Assembly (NCBI RefSeq): GCF_015471405.1
Contig: NZ_BLVZ01000001.1
Location: 372,001 to 436,000, forward strand
Reading direction: 5' to 3'
DNA length: 64,000 bases
Source: Pseudomonas cichorii
Lineage (GTDB): Bacteria > Pseudomonadota > Gammaproteobacteria > Pseudomonadales > Pseudomonadaceae
Below the pieces are notes generated by a model that was not told the DNA's origin, made no database searches, and saw only the letters and a list, made by a program, of their open reading frames with translations. A program made the position numbers and the translations under genes. Of this stretch, positions 27,130 through 37,100 are shown piece after piece. Position 1 is the first letter of the stretch. The number at the start of each line of letters is the position of its first letter.

Positions 27130-30100
27130 TGTGCGTCCTTCACTGATCCATTGATGTATTTCAAAAGCGCGGCAGCAACACCGGCATGGTGCCGTTCAAA
27201 TTGATTCCAATCGCCGTCTTGCTTGAGCTGTTCAACGCTTTCGCTAAGCATCTGAGGCCATGGCTTCAAGCCTTCGAGAAATGCTGCATCGGCGAAGTAG
27301 CAGGTCACGGGCGTACCGCCCCGACGCCCACGACCAATCAGCTGGGTGAGGCTCACGAGAATGTTCATGATGGTGTAGTGGCGGATATTGGCCGGCTGTT
27401 GGCTGAACGCAGGGCGGGCGGTACGAATCTTTTGTAAAAGAGCGTTGGAGTGCTTGCGTTCCTGCATCATCAAAATCCCTGGGCTGCTGGATGGCGCCAC
27501 AGATTTGCCGGTCTCGTAACAGATATGCGCCAGGTTGTTGTTAGGGCTGTCCGATGATGGAAGTGGGCGCACGCAGATCACCACTGCACCAATGGCTGAA
27601 AAGCCGTCACTGTTCACGATGTTGTGACCACGAGCCATTGGGCCCAATGCACTGACCAGCAGCGTTTTGTCCTTGTGCCGGCCGTTGGTGAACTCAGCGA
27701 GGTCGTCGTATGCAAGCATCTGCTCTGCATCGAGCGTGGATGGTTTGTAATCGCTTTGACGGCCACGAACCCAACCCACCAGTTGGCCTGGGCCGCCCTG
27801 CAGCCTGGCCAAGGTCATGGCCAGCACTTCTGCGTCTGCATCGCTGTTGGTTACCAGCAGCAGGCGGGCACGAGCCTGTGTCACGGGGTCGCTGGCCAGG
27901 CTTGCAAGTCGGCTTCTCAGCCACGGCCAAATCTCTTTCGCAAATTTCGACACAAGGAATTTGCGCTGCGAGAATGGGGTGCCAGAGATAGCGGTAGTCG
28001 GAGGCACATTCTCGAAAGTGACTTGACCTGCCACATCGGGAACGTCGATGAAATCTTTCGCACGAAGGTCATAAGCGCTGGCGCCGGGGAAGTAGGCAGT
28101 CGCCGAGAACCCGATAAACAAACGCTTCACACCGGCATAGCCCAGGGCGCTGACATCTGGCAGCGAAAGGAGTGTGCTGTGCGGATCACCACGCATTGCG
28201 ACGACGTTCAGGGTTGAGTCGTTATCCCCGGTGTCCTTACGTTTGAAGCCAAAGACGGCTCGCTGCAGGGGGCCATTTGGCGTCGGGCTCAGCGGCTCGG
28301 GCCCTGCAATGCTCCGTTTGACCTCGTAGGCATAAGGGATTTCGGCGTTGACGAAGCTGGGTAGCTCAACCTGAAGATTGCGCAGGTGCGTTTCGATTGC
28401 CTCTAAAGTGCCTCGCAAAATGAGCGATGCCTTCATGCGAATTTGATCATGCTCGCTCAGACGCCCAGGAAGTAGGCCGCTGTCGGACAACTCTTTGACC
28501 AGATGGCCCAGATTGATTGCCAAGGCCTCAAGCTTGTACTGACCTCCATTTGAACGCCAGTGAGCAAGGTGCTGACTCAGTTTTTCCAGATAGCCTGGTA
28601 TACGGTTCGTGCTGTTGAACAGATGCCCCAGCGTTTCACGATCAATGCCAAGCTTTTCAGTGATGAACGTGTCATCTGCATCCGACCAGGTGGTCTCTTT
28701 CTTGGGCCACTCGAAATACTCCTCTTGCTGGAGGTTCATGAGCTGGCTGACGCTGAGCGTGCAGTAGGTAAGCGCCCAGTTCACCCGGTACAAGCTGCTT
28801 CGATCTATCTCGGGGATACTGGGTCTGCCGGCGACCGTGTTGAACAGGCGCAGCAGCGGACTGTTGTCGCCCTGATTACCCAGTTTCAGCTCGATGACGC
28901 TGCTGTCGATCGCCGACTTCAGTAGGCCGTCGATTTCGTCAACAAGAAACACAGGGGCTGTTCTGAGCAGCAGCTCTATGAAGCTGCGCGGGCCGGGAAA
29001 CTGATCCGAGTCGGACAGCGGAATACGGGTTGTTCCGGACAGCAGGGCGTGGTGGTTGATCACCACGATGTCCGCTTCGAGCGCCTGCGACAGCATCGCT
29101 GTTCGTCCGCACTTGAACAGGAAAGGGCAGTGATTCAACCGCTTCGATTGCTCTGCACGACCTTCCTCCTGAGTCGATACGCGGACGTTGAAGCACGGCT
29201 CTTTTCCTGGCTCAACGTTAAGCGTATCGGAGGCATAAGCATCGAGTAAGCAGGCGTAGTCGTATGCGGGTGCGGCGTGGCCCTGTTGGAACTGAATCTT
29301 TCCACGCTCGTATATGCGGGTCGCTGAATGCAGAGGGGCAACCTTCAGATCAGGCGCTGTTACCGCAGTCGACTGTTTGAGGATCCGTACCGTGTTCTCC
29401 AACTCAACCAGTGTCGGCACCGCGATCACGACCCGTTGCCCTCCGCGAGCGGCATCGATAGACATCATGACCATAGCCACACTTTTGCCGGTACCGGTTG
29501 GCGCGTTCACACGGTAGAAATCACCGGCCTGAGCTCTGCGTACAGGGTCTGAGCCCCAAATGTTGGTCAGCGAGCTGCGGTGGTTCGTGTGCAGTCCTGG
29601 TGCCGCATCAAGCGACTCCGCGAGCTCGTTCAGAGCGTCAAATTTCCACTCTGTCTCAGGGGCTGCGCTGGAGGTTGGGACAGGGATGTGTTGATGGACG
29701 CTGCTGAGTACCCCTCGCTCGTTCTGAGGCACCACGAGCACTCTGACCTGATCACCCGCGATGTGCTTGAGAACCACATCGCCTGACTCTGGTATCTGCA
29801 CCTGGGCGATTGGGGATCGCCCATATTTCAACGTATCCAGGTGCTCTCTGATGAGATGGTCAACGTTCAGGTGGGGTGAGACGCGATAGCGATCCTGTTC
29901 GTGGAGCTCGCTGCTGAGCGTGCTTGGGTCGATTAACTCAAAGGGGCTACGTTCGCCCTTGATGATTTCCTCTGCGGTCATCACGAAGCGTTTGGGCTGG
30001 GCTACGGAGGCGGGGCGTAGGCGAAGGCCTTCGGCGATGAGGAGTTGGTCGGTTTCAGATAGCCCGTACCACGTGCTCCAGCCTCGCGTACGCCCCGCGC

Positions 30101-30197
30101 ACAGTGCCGCTGCGTCCGCCACCATAGGTTCGTTGCTCACGTAGCGCGCGGCCAGAGCGAGAAACAGTGTGACGCTGGTATCAGAAAGCGGGCGCAT
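27126..30197 (-). CDS. DinG-like SF2 helicase of the pPIWI-RE module (pPIWI_RE_Z)
   Basis: The 1023-residue protein has an N-terminal region of about 220 residues of unknown fold, then a helicase core with Walker A NAPTGTGKSVAMVMM (about 228-240), DEID box in FLVDEIDGLL (about 430), and motif VI-like QLIGRGRRGG near 970. Cysteines between the first motifs (CLLDAY, CFNVRV, CPFLFKC, about 315-370) are placed where DinG/XPD helicases hold an iron-sulfur cluster. In described pPIWI-RE loci a DinG-type helicase accompanies the PIWI protein and may unwind the target or guide duplex. It overlaps the nuclease gene upstream by 17 bases and the PIWI gene by 4. Confidence 0.85.
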   Translation of the reverse strand: MRPLSDTSVTLFLALAARYVSNEPMVADAAALCAGRTRGWSTWYGLSETDQLLIAEGLRLRPASVAQPKRFVMTAEEIIKGERSPFELIDPSTLSSELHEQDRYRVSPHLNVDHLIREHLDTLKYGRSPIAQVQIPESGDVVLKHIAGDQVRVLVVPQNERGVLSSVHQHIPVPTSSAAPETEWKFDALNELAESLDAAPGLHTNHRSSLTNIWGSDPVRRAQAGDFYRVNAPTGTGKSVAMVMMSIDAARGGQRVVIAVPTLVELENTVRILKQSTAVTAPDLKVAPLHSATRIYERGKIQFQQGHAAPAYDYACLLDAYASDTLNVEPGKEPCFNVRVSTQEEGRAEQSKRLNHCPFLFKCGRTAMLSQALEADIVVINHHALLSGTTRIPLSDSDQFPGPRSFIELLLRTAPVFLVDEIDGLLKSAIDSSVIELKLGNQGDNSPLLRLFNTVAGRPSIPEIDRSSLYRVNWALTYCTLSVSQLMNLQQEEYFEWPKKETTWSDADDTFITEKLGIDRETLGHLFNSTNRIPGYLEKLSQHLAHWRSNGGQYKLEALAINLGHLVKELSDSGLLPGRLSEHDQIRMKASLILRGTLEAIETHLRNLQVELPSFVNAEIPYAYEVKRSIAGPEPLSPTPNGPLQRAVFGFKRKDTGDNDSTLNVVAMRGDPHSTLLSLPDVSALGYAGVKRLFIGFSATAYFPGASAYDLRAKDFIDVPDVAGQVTFENVPPTTAISGTPFSQRKFLVSKFAKEIWPWLRSRLASLASDPVTQARARLLLVTNSDADAEVLAMTLARLQGGPGQLVGWVRGRQSDYKPSTLDAEQMLAYDDLAEFTNGRHKDKTLLVSALGPMARGHNIVNSDGFSAIGAVVICVRPLPSSDSPNNNLAHICYETGKSVAPSSSPGILMMQERKHSNALLQKIRTARPAFSQQPANIRHYTIMNILVSLTQLIGRGRRGGTPVTCYFADAAFLEGLKPWPQMLSESVEQLKQDGDWNQFERHHAGVAAALLKYINGSVKDAQ

Positions 30198-31218
30198 GTT
30201 TCAAAGCCTCCCTTACACACTGGCTTTGGGTAAAAACATTCACTCCAGGTTTGCAGCGCTGGCGTAGGAACGGGATGTTCTGTCGCTGGTAGTCCGGGAT
30301 CACGATCCAGCGCGGCTTGCTGGATGAGATTGAGTCTATGTGCTTGGCCAGCTCATAAGGTGACACCCACACCTTGGCATCGATGTCCTGCTCAATGAAG
30401 CCCAAGTGGATACGAAGGTCTGTTCGATCCACGTCCGGCCAGAGCCGCACATCGAACCCTTTGGCCGCCAACTCATTCGCCAGGGCGAGTTCAATCAGTC
30501 CTGGCTGCAATGTGAATTTCCATAGCGCGGGTTTGAGCATCAGTCGGCCATCCACCGGCTGGCCATGCAGGACGCTGTTGTTTACCCGGTTGAGAAGACT
30601 TGTACCTTCGCGAACAAAGAGGCTTTTTTTGTCCTGACACCACGCAGAGTCACAGCTGACTTCATGCCGCTGGGCATTCATCGGCCAGCGGCATTCAGGG
30701 CACAAATAGACCAGGCCGTTGTGATAGAGGTGCAGAGGAATAGGTTCGTAGAACTCGTTCAAAGACAGGTTGAGCGGAACGAAGACGCCTTGGGCTTCAG
30801 ACGGATGGATCACGCCATGCTCAATGAGGAAAAGCCTGAAGTTGCGATAATGAAATTCGCCTTCTGATCGCAGTCGGCACGCCTGCTTGACCCTGTTCAC
30901 GCTTGCCTGGACTTCTTCCCAGAGCTGACCGACGTCGAGCTCAAGCAGCATTTCGTTGCAGGTTTGCGTTGCTATATTGGAGTAGAGCAGGGGGCCTGAA
31001 TAATCCAGCCTCAGGACTTCCGGTAACCACGTTTCCAAGGGTAGGCGAAGCTGTTTCTCAAGCTCAATCGCAGACATCGGCGCAGCGGCAGGCTCCAGCC
31101 GCCAGAGCACTGCGCACGCTCTCTGAAGAACGGTAAACGCTTCGGCCCTGTCGGTGCCACAAAGCGATGCGCCTTGCGCGAGAAGCCGGAGCAGATACTC
31201 GGGAGCACGCTTGTCCAT
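30181..31218 (-). CDS. Zinc-ribbon plus PD-(D/E)XK nuclease of the pPIWI-RE module (pPIWI_RE_Y)
   Basis: The 345-residue protein has a helical N-terminal half, a four-cysteine zinc ribbon (CPEC, then CDSAWC, about 173-195) and a C-terminal restriction-endonuclease-like fold: Glu in PGLIELALANELAAKG (about 240), Asp in DRTDLRIHLG, and DxK in QDIDAKVWV (about 277-280). It is the third standard member of the pPIWI-RE operon and is expected to cut DNA recognised by the PIWI protein. It is the first gene of the island's long minus-strand run, so the main promoter should lie just above 31218; a purine-rich GAAGTGAGG lies before the ATG. Confidence 0.82.
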   Translation of the reverse strand: MDKRAPEYLLRLLAQGASLCGTDRAEAFTVLQRACAVLWRLEPAAAPMSAIELEKQLRLPLETWLPEVLRLDYSGPLLYSNIATQTCNEMLLELDVGQLWEEVQASVNRVKQACRLRSEGEFHYRNFRLFLIEHGVIHPSEAQGVFVPLNLSLNEFYEPIPLHLYHNGLVYLCPECRWPMNAQRHEVSCDSAWCQDKKSLFVREGTSLLNRVNNSVLHGQPVDGRLMLKPALWKFTLQPGLIELALANELAAKGFDVRLWPDVDRTDLRIHLGFIEQDIDAKVWVSPYELAKHIDSISSSKPRWIVIPDYQRQNIPFLRQRCKPGVNVFTQSQCVREALKHAPAF

Positions 31219-31624
31219 CTGCGGTACCTCACTTCTTCCTTGAGTGATTAATTAACGGTGCAAGTTAAGTAAGGCAGAGGGGGGGCTATGGCATCACCGC
31301 CTGCCTGCAACGTAATCGCTTCAATCGCTAAGCTATCAATTTGCTACTAAAGCACGCAACGCTGGATAACGCAGTTTTTCTTTCGAATTGCTTCAGGTTT
31401 GCCATGGCTTCTGGCATTAACGGCATCCGGTCAAGAGTGCACGGGGCATCTGTGCAGATAAACGTCAATATTTGTCTTACTGTCGAACTCAGTTTGATGG
31501 AGTCGTGAGGGGCAGCCACACGGGCGTTAATCCCTCAGCGATCCATTAGCGCGCAAACATGGGCTCGTCAGGCTTCAGCTGACGTCGAAACGCATTAACC
31601 TATGAAGTGGAACTTGAATCTCAA

Positions 31625-31819
31625 TTAGGCCTGAGGCGCAACGGTCACGTCATGGCCGATCGCATACAAGACATTCTTCCAGAGCACTCTGTTCAGATCG
31701 TTCGGGATGAGTGATGTCTGCTCGTTGCCCAAACTTTTCATGTAGTCGCCGAGATCGAGTGAGTACAGCTCACTGACCAAAGTCGTGAATCGGACTTCGC
31801 CCTTTTCGTAGTCCAGCAC
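31625..31819 (-). pseudogene. Possible C-terminal gene remnant
   Basis: A 64-codon stretch (VLDYEKGEVRFTTLVSELYS and on to YAIGHDVTVAPQA) has protein-like composition but no good start or ribosome binding site; the frame upstream runs only about eight codons further to a stop. It may be the tail of a lost gene. I recognise no family. Confidence 0.3.
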
Positions 31820-32061
31820 CTTTGAATTCTGTGGCTGAACATACTAATGGGTTGGGAAGATAAAGGAGGGCTTTCCACTCAAATCGCGATTGGCGCAGCC
31901 GACAGGAGCACGTATTTCACAACTTGCAAGCTGAATGACTCATGAACATATCTGGCATAGCACATCATTTAACATAATACACATTATGCGTACCTATTGA
32001 TTATTACATTGGGGCTCCCCGACGCAAAAATCAAAGCCCTAACAATCAACACATTAGCCCC

Positions 32062-32086
32062 AACTCATGAACCAGACTCATGAGTT
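32062..32086. repeat. Inverted repeat upstream of the dehydrogenase remnant
   Basis: AACTCATGA and TCATGAGTT are perfect 9-base arms separated by 7 bases, about 130 bases before the start at 32220. It could be an operator for a regulator acting on that gene; no regulator gene is adjacent. Confidence 0.45.
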
Positions 32087-32219
32087 CATGCAGATAACCA
32101 CTACTAGTTCAGGCACCACCAAGTCACTACATTGTTCAATGCACTGCCTCAACCACTCGTTACTTTCGCAGTGATGCCATCTCACATGCTTTCCATCTGT
32201 AACCGACAGGAAACCATTA

Positions 32220-32956
32220 ATGAAAAATGTGAATGCTGACGTGATTGTCGTCATCGGCCCCGGGTCGATTGGTCAAGCTATTGCGCGACGTGTTGGCGTG
32301 GGAAAACACGTTCTGCTTGCCGACCTGCGCGAAGAAAATGCTCGGTCGGCGGCCGAAATACTCAGCAACGCTGGCTACGAGACCAGCATCACGACCGTCA
32401 ACGTGTCCTCACGTGAATCTGTGCATGCACTGGTAGAGAAAGCAACAGCGCTTGGTAACGTAACCGGCGTTATCCACGCTGCTGGAGTGTCGCCGTCGCA
32501 GGCATCGCCTGAAACCATTCTGGCGGTCGATCTCTACGGTACTGCGCTGGTGCTCGAAGAGTTCGGCAATGTCATTGCTGCTGGAGGCTCGGCTGTTGTC
32601 ATTGCATCGCAGTCTGGGCATCGGCTGGGCGCTTTGACATCTGAGCAAAATAAAGCGTTGGCTCTAACTCCCACAGACGAATTGCTGTCGTTACCGTTTC
32701 TGCAGCCGGACCAGGTAACGGATCCGTTGAACGCCTAACACCGCTGGCCAAGGACGAACTGACCGGCCCACGAGGCGAAGGCTACCGACGCATGATCGAC
32801 CTGTGTCCCTCTGGCCGAGCCGGTACGCCGGATGAAGTGGGTGCCGTAGCCGCTCTGCTGATGGGACAGGATGGTGGTTTCATCACCGGCAGCGACTTCC
32901 TCATGGGCGGCGGTGTCACTTCGTCCTATTGGTTCGGCGACCTGGCACCTGAATGA
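32220..32956 (+). pseudogene. Short-chain dehydrogenase with internal deletion
   Basis: The first frame (32220-32738) shows the Rossmann start (VIVVIGPGSIGQAIARRVG), the DLREENA coenzyme segment and a VIASQSGHR strand, then stops just after DPLNA. A shifted frame resumes at once with PLAKDELTGPRGEGYRRMID, then GRAGTPDEVGAVAALLMG and ends SSYWFGDLAPE at 32956. The part between, which in relatives carries the catalytic Tyr-x-x-x-Lys, is missing. A deletion of roughly 30-40 codons with loss of frame explains this, so the gene cannot make an active SDR enzyme. An AGGAAA site precedes the start. Confidence 0.85.
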
Positions 32957-32964
32957 TCCCGTCA

Positions 32965-33021
32965 CGGCTGCTCGCAGTAGCAGCCGTTGACAAGCCGGCA
33001 GGCTACTGCGATGCAGTAGCC
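32965..33021. terminator. Two hairpins between converging genes
   Basis: CGGCTGCT/AGCAGCCG (32965-32972, 32979-32986) and GGCTACTGC/GCAGTAGCC (33001-33009, 33013-33021) form stems of 8 and 9 bases. The second overlaps the stop of the efflux adaptor gene. Neither has a clear T-run. Confidence 0.45.
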
Positions 33022-34139
33022 ACGCGAACTACATCACCATTGGCGATGCCGTCAGGAGGGCTATTGATCACACGATCACCCACCTCTACGCCATCGGTCA
33101 TCTCCACCACATGGCCCAGATCACGCGCGATGGTCACTGTACGCAAGCGGGCCCGGCTCTGGTCGTCAAGCAAAGCGATCTGTACGCCGCTGCGTCCAAC
33201 GATCAACGCACTGGGAGGCAGGCCGATGGCTTGTGTATCCGCCGCCCCCTCGAATTGAACATTCACAAAGCCTCCCGGCATCAATCGCCCCTCGGAATTG
33301 TCGACCGTAAGCTGTACCCGCATTGCCCCGGTGCCGGCATCGATGGCACGAGCCAACGACTGAACGGTAGCCTCGAATGTCTCGCCGGGATGCTCAGGCA
33401 CACTCAACAATGCTTTGGTACCGTTGCGAATGGACGCTACCTGGCGTTGAGGGACGCTCACGTAAATGCGCAGACGTCGCACGTCCGACACAACAAACAG
33501 CTCGCGGTCCGTACTTGAGCCGACGTTGATCAACGCACCTATATCAGTATTTCGCGAAGTGACGACACCATCGAATGGCGCAGTGAGCCTGCGGTATTGC
33601 TGCATCGTCTGAAAGCGCTCGACATTGGCCTGCAAAGCCATCATCGCAGCGTGCTTGGCGGCATGATCGGCAATGCGCTCCTCTACCTCCTGCCGCGCCA
33701 CCGAACCGCTGGACAACAGCGAATGCCAGCGTCGGGCAGTCGTCTCGGCAAGTGCAACCTCGCTACGCGCACGGACCAACTCGGCACGTGCCTGCTGCAG
33801 TTCCTGGTCAAGGTCAGGTGTATCGATCTCGGCTAATACTTGCCCGCTTTTGACCGACTCGCCGATATCATGCGACCAGCCTTTGAGGTAACCGCTGACA
33901 CGCGCATGGATTGGCGCACGCGCCCAGGCCTCAATACGGCCCGGCAGCACCAGCACGTTCCCCGAGAGCAGGATCGGAGAAATTAGCCCGACAGTACGTA
34001 TGTTCTGCACCTCGGCGCTCTCACTCAACTCTTCAGCGCGGGACCACCTTGTCAGCAAACCAATGACTACGATCGCCACCGCTGCCGCCATAAGGATAAT
34101 CGCGGGCAGGTACCGGCGTCTGGAAGAAACATTAATCAT
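33003..34139 (-). CDS. RND efflux periplasmic adaptor (membrane fusion protein)
   Basis: I start at ATG 34139 (MINVSSRRRYLPAIIL); the frame further upstream lies in the pump gene. The 378-residue protein has one N-terminal membrane anchor, the biotinyl-lipoyl-like halves (PIHARVSGYLKGWSHDIGES and LTAPFDGVVTSRNTDIGALI), a coiled-coil hairpin between them (about 95-160) and beta-barrel domains. It links the RND pump to an outer-membrane channel. It directly follows the pump gene; the order pump-then-adaptor is the reverse of the common one. No outer-membrane channel gene is adjacent. Confidence 0.92.
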   Translation of the reverse strand: MINVSSRRRYLPAIILMAAAVAIVVIGLLTRWSRAEELSESAEVQNIRTVGLISPILLSGNVLVLPGRIEAWARAPIHARVSGYLKGWSHDIGESVKSGQVLAEIDTPDLDQELQQARAELVRARSEVALAETTARRWHSLLSSGSVARQEVEERIADHAAKHAAMMALQANVERFQTMQQYRRLTAPFDGVVTSRNTDIGALINVGSSTDRELFVVSDVRRLRIYVSVPQRQVASIRNGTKALLSVPEHPGETFEATVQSLARAIDAGTGAMRVQLTVDNSEGRLMPGGFVNVQFEGAADTQAIGLPPSALIVGRSGVQIALLDDQSRARLRTVTIARDLGHVVEMTDGVEVGDRVINSPPDGIANGDVVRVATASQ

Positions 34140-34140
34140 C

Positions 34141-37100
34141 TCAGGAAACTCCAAGGGCCGGTTGCGGCGTAGACTCGGGACGGCGGGAAGGCCGACCATG
34201 TACCAGGCTGAACAGCACCGGCACGAACATAAGGGTGGCAACGGTGGCGAACAACAAACCGCCAATCACTGCACGGCCAAGCGGCGCGTTCTGCTCTGCG
34301 CCCTCTCCCACGCCCAATGCCATGGGAAGCATGCCTATGATCATTGCCAGAGCAGTCATCAGAACCGGCCGAAAGCGCACGAACCCGGCCTCCAGCGCAG
34401 CAGCACTGGCATCGCCCAGCTCAGCCAGCCGCTCACGGGCGAAACTCGTCACCAACACACTGTTGGCGGTTGCAACCCCCATGCACATGATCGCCCCGGT
34501 GAGTGCTGGCACTGACAACGTGGTATCGGTTGCAAACAACATCCAGACAATGCCGGCCAATGCGGCTGACAACGCCGACACGATCACAGCGGGGTCCAGC
34601 CAGGACTGGAAATTCACAACGATCAGCAGATAAATCAGTACGATCGCCCCCAGGAGGCCGAAAAACAGCCCGGAGAACGCTCGCTCCATGGTTTCCACCT
34701 GCCCCATTAAATGCACGGTGGTCCCTCGTGGCACGTCGCCTGCTGTTTGCGCCATTACCTTACGAATATCGGCAGCTACTGCGGCCAGATCACGTCCTTG
34801 GGTAGCAGCATGGATTTGCACCATAGGCTGGATGTTGTACTGGCTAACCAGGGCGTTGGCGCTGCCACGAGTGAAACGCGCAACACCTCCCAGCGTGGTA
34901 TCACTGCTGACCGTGCCATTGCCCACCGGCAGATTGGACAAGGCAGCCAGCGAATCAAGCTCGCGCTGCGGGGTCTGGATCACAATGGGGTAACTCACGC
35001 CGTTGGCCGGGTTCAACCAGAAATTCGGCGCAACCTGACTGCTGCCTGCCAGGTTTGTCACCAGGCTGTTGGTGACATCCCGCGTGGTCAGCCCCAACAG
35101 TTGAGCCTGGGTACGATCCAGCGTCACATCGAACTTCGGTGCCTGGTTCGATTGCTGTATACGTGCGTCGACCACGCCCGGAATACTGCGGATGCTCTTG
35201 AGCAGGTTCTGGGCATAACCGAAATTAGCATCGAGATTCGACCCGCGTATCTGGATGTCGATCGGGGCCGGTGCGCCGAAATTCAGGATCTGGCTGACGA
35301 TGTCAGCTGGCGGGAAAGAAAAGGTCGCGTCCGGAAACTGCTCTGGCAATACTTTGCGCAATTCTTTTATATACTCGGCAGTCGGGCGGCTTCCATCGCG
35401 TAATGCAATCTGGAAATCGCCGTCCTGCGAGCCCATTACCCCGGTGTTGTTGTAGGTCAGATTGATGTTGCTTGGAGGCAGGCCGATGTTGTCCACCAGG
35501 GTCTCTATCTGCTCGGAAGGAATTACCCGACGTATCGCTCGCTCGATCTCGGCAAAACGCGATGCGGTCTCTTCTACGCGGGTGCCTACCGGCAGGCGCA
35601 CATGCATCAGAACCTGCCCCGAGTCCACCGAAGGGAAGAAATTGGCACCTAGGAAAGGTACCAGCGAAAAGGACATGCCTGTCACCGCAACAAAACCGAT
35701 CAGGAACCGTTTTCGACTCGCCAATGCGCGCTGCAACAGGCTGCGGTAACCATCGCGAAAACGCTCGAAACGCACTTCAAAACCCTGCTGAAACCGCACC
35801 AGAGGATTGCGTGGAGCTGCATCCTCGTTACCGCTTACCTGCGTATGAGGTGAGTGCGGTTTAAGCAGGTACTTGGCCATGGTCGGCACCAGGGTGCGCG
35901 AAAGAATGAACGAACAGACCATGGCAAAGATCACCGACAACGCCATTGGCACGAAGAGAAAGCGCGAAACGCCTTCGAGAAAGAACATCGGTACAAAGGC
36001 AATGCAGATGCAAAGCAGGGAAACAAAGGCAGGGGTTACGATCTGCCGAGCCCCGTCGATGATGGCGGACTCTACATCCTTGCCCTGCTCAAGATGCCAG
36101 TTGACGTTCTCGATGGTCACAGTAGCATCATCGACCAGAATACCGATGGCCAATGCCAGCCCTCCGAGGGTCATCAGGTTCATGGTCTGCCCCAGCGCAG
36201 CCAGAGCCATGATCGAGCCGAGGATGGACAAGGGAATGGAGACGGCGATGATGATCGTAGAGCGCCAACTGCCAAGAAACAGCAGGATCATCAAGCTGGT
36301 CATGGCCGCAGCGATCACGCCCTCCAGAGCGACACCCCGGATGGCTGCCCGAACAAACACCGACTGATCGTTGATTGGCACAACCCGCAGCGCCTCGGGC
36401 AAGGCACCGCGCATATTGTCGAGCATGTCTCGAATACCATCCACAATGGCAAGCGTAGAGGCCGAGCCGCTCTTGAGTACGGTCATCAGTACCGAACGGT
36501 TGCCGTCGACATGCACGATGTTGGTCTGGGGTGCATTGCCATCGCGTACATCGGCAACATCGTGCAGATAGATCGTGGCACCATCGACAACCTTGATTGG
36601 CAGCCCGCCGATTTCGTCTATGGCCGAAGGCGCACTGTTGAGTTGCAGTGTGTACTCGCGATCATCGATTTTTTGTGTGCCGATGGGTGTCAGTACATTG
36701 TGTGCGGCCAGTGCTGCCGATACATCTTGCGAGGACAATCCTCGGGCTTGAAGCGCCTCGGGCTTGAGGTCAATTTGCACCTGACGCTGAACGCCTCCGT
36801 AGGGCAACGGAATGACAGCGCCCGGCACGGTGATCAGCGGAGTGCGCACGGTATTCATGCCAAGATCGAACAGGTTCTGCTCTGACATGCCCTCGCCTGA
36901 CAACGCCAGTTGCACAATTGGCACGGTAGCGGCGTTGTAATTGAGAATCACGGGGGGCTGGATACCGGCGGGCATCTGTCGAAGCGCCACCTGCGACGCT
37001 GCGGTTATCTGAGCGTTGGCAGTTGCCACGTCGACACCAGGCTGGAAGAAGATCTTGACGATGCCTACGCCGGGATAGGTGCTGGCCTCAATCCGCTCGA

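Larger units (their letters stand above)
31219..32219. other. Intergenic region at the right edge of the defence-like island
   Basis: About 1 kb with no intact gene I can support. The AT-rich 31219-31280 part is the likely promoter region of the island operon. A small protein-like remnant (31625-31819) and an inverted repeat (32062-32086) are listed separately. No tRNA, integrase or obvious attachment repeat was seen. Confidence 0.5.

Noticed and set aside
31328..31519. 63-codon minus frame in the intergenic region right of the island
   Set aside because: No start signal, no pattern, and isolated; cannot be supported as a gene.
35854..36885. Plus-strand open frame opposite the RND pump
   Set aside because: The translation is rich in His, Gln, Asp and Gly with no domain; the minus strand encodes an unmistakable RND transporter.
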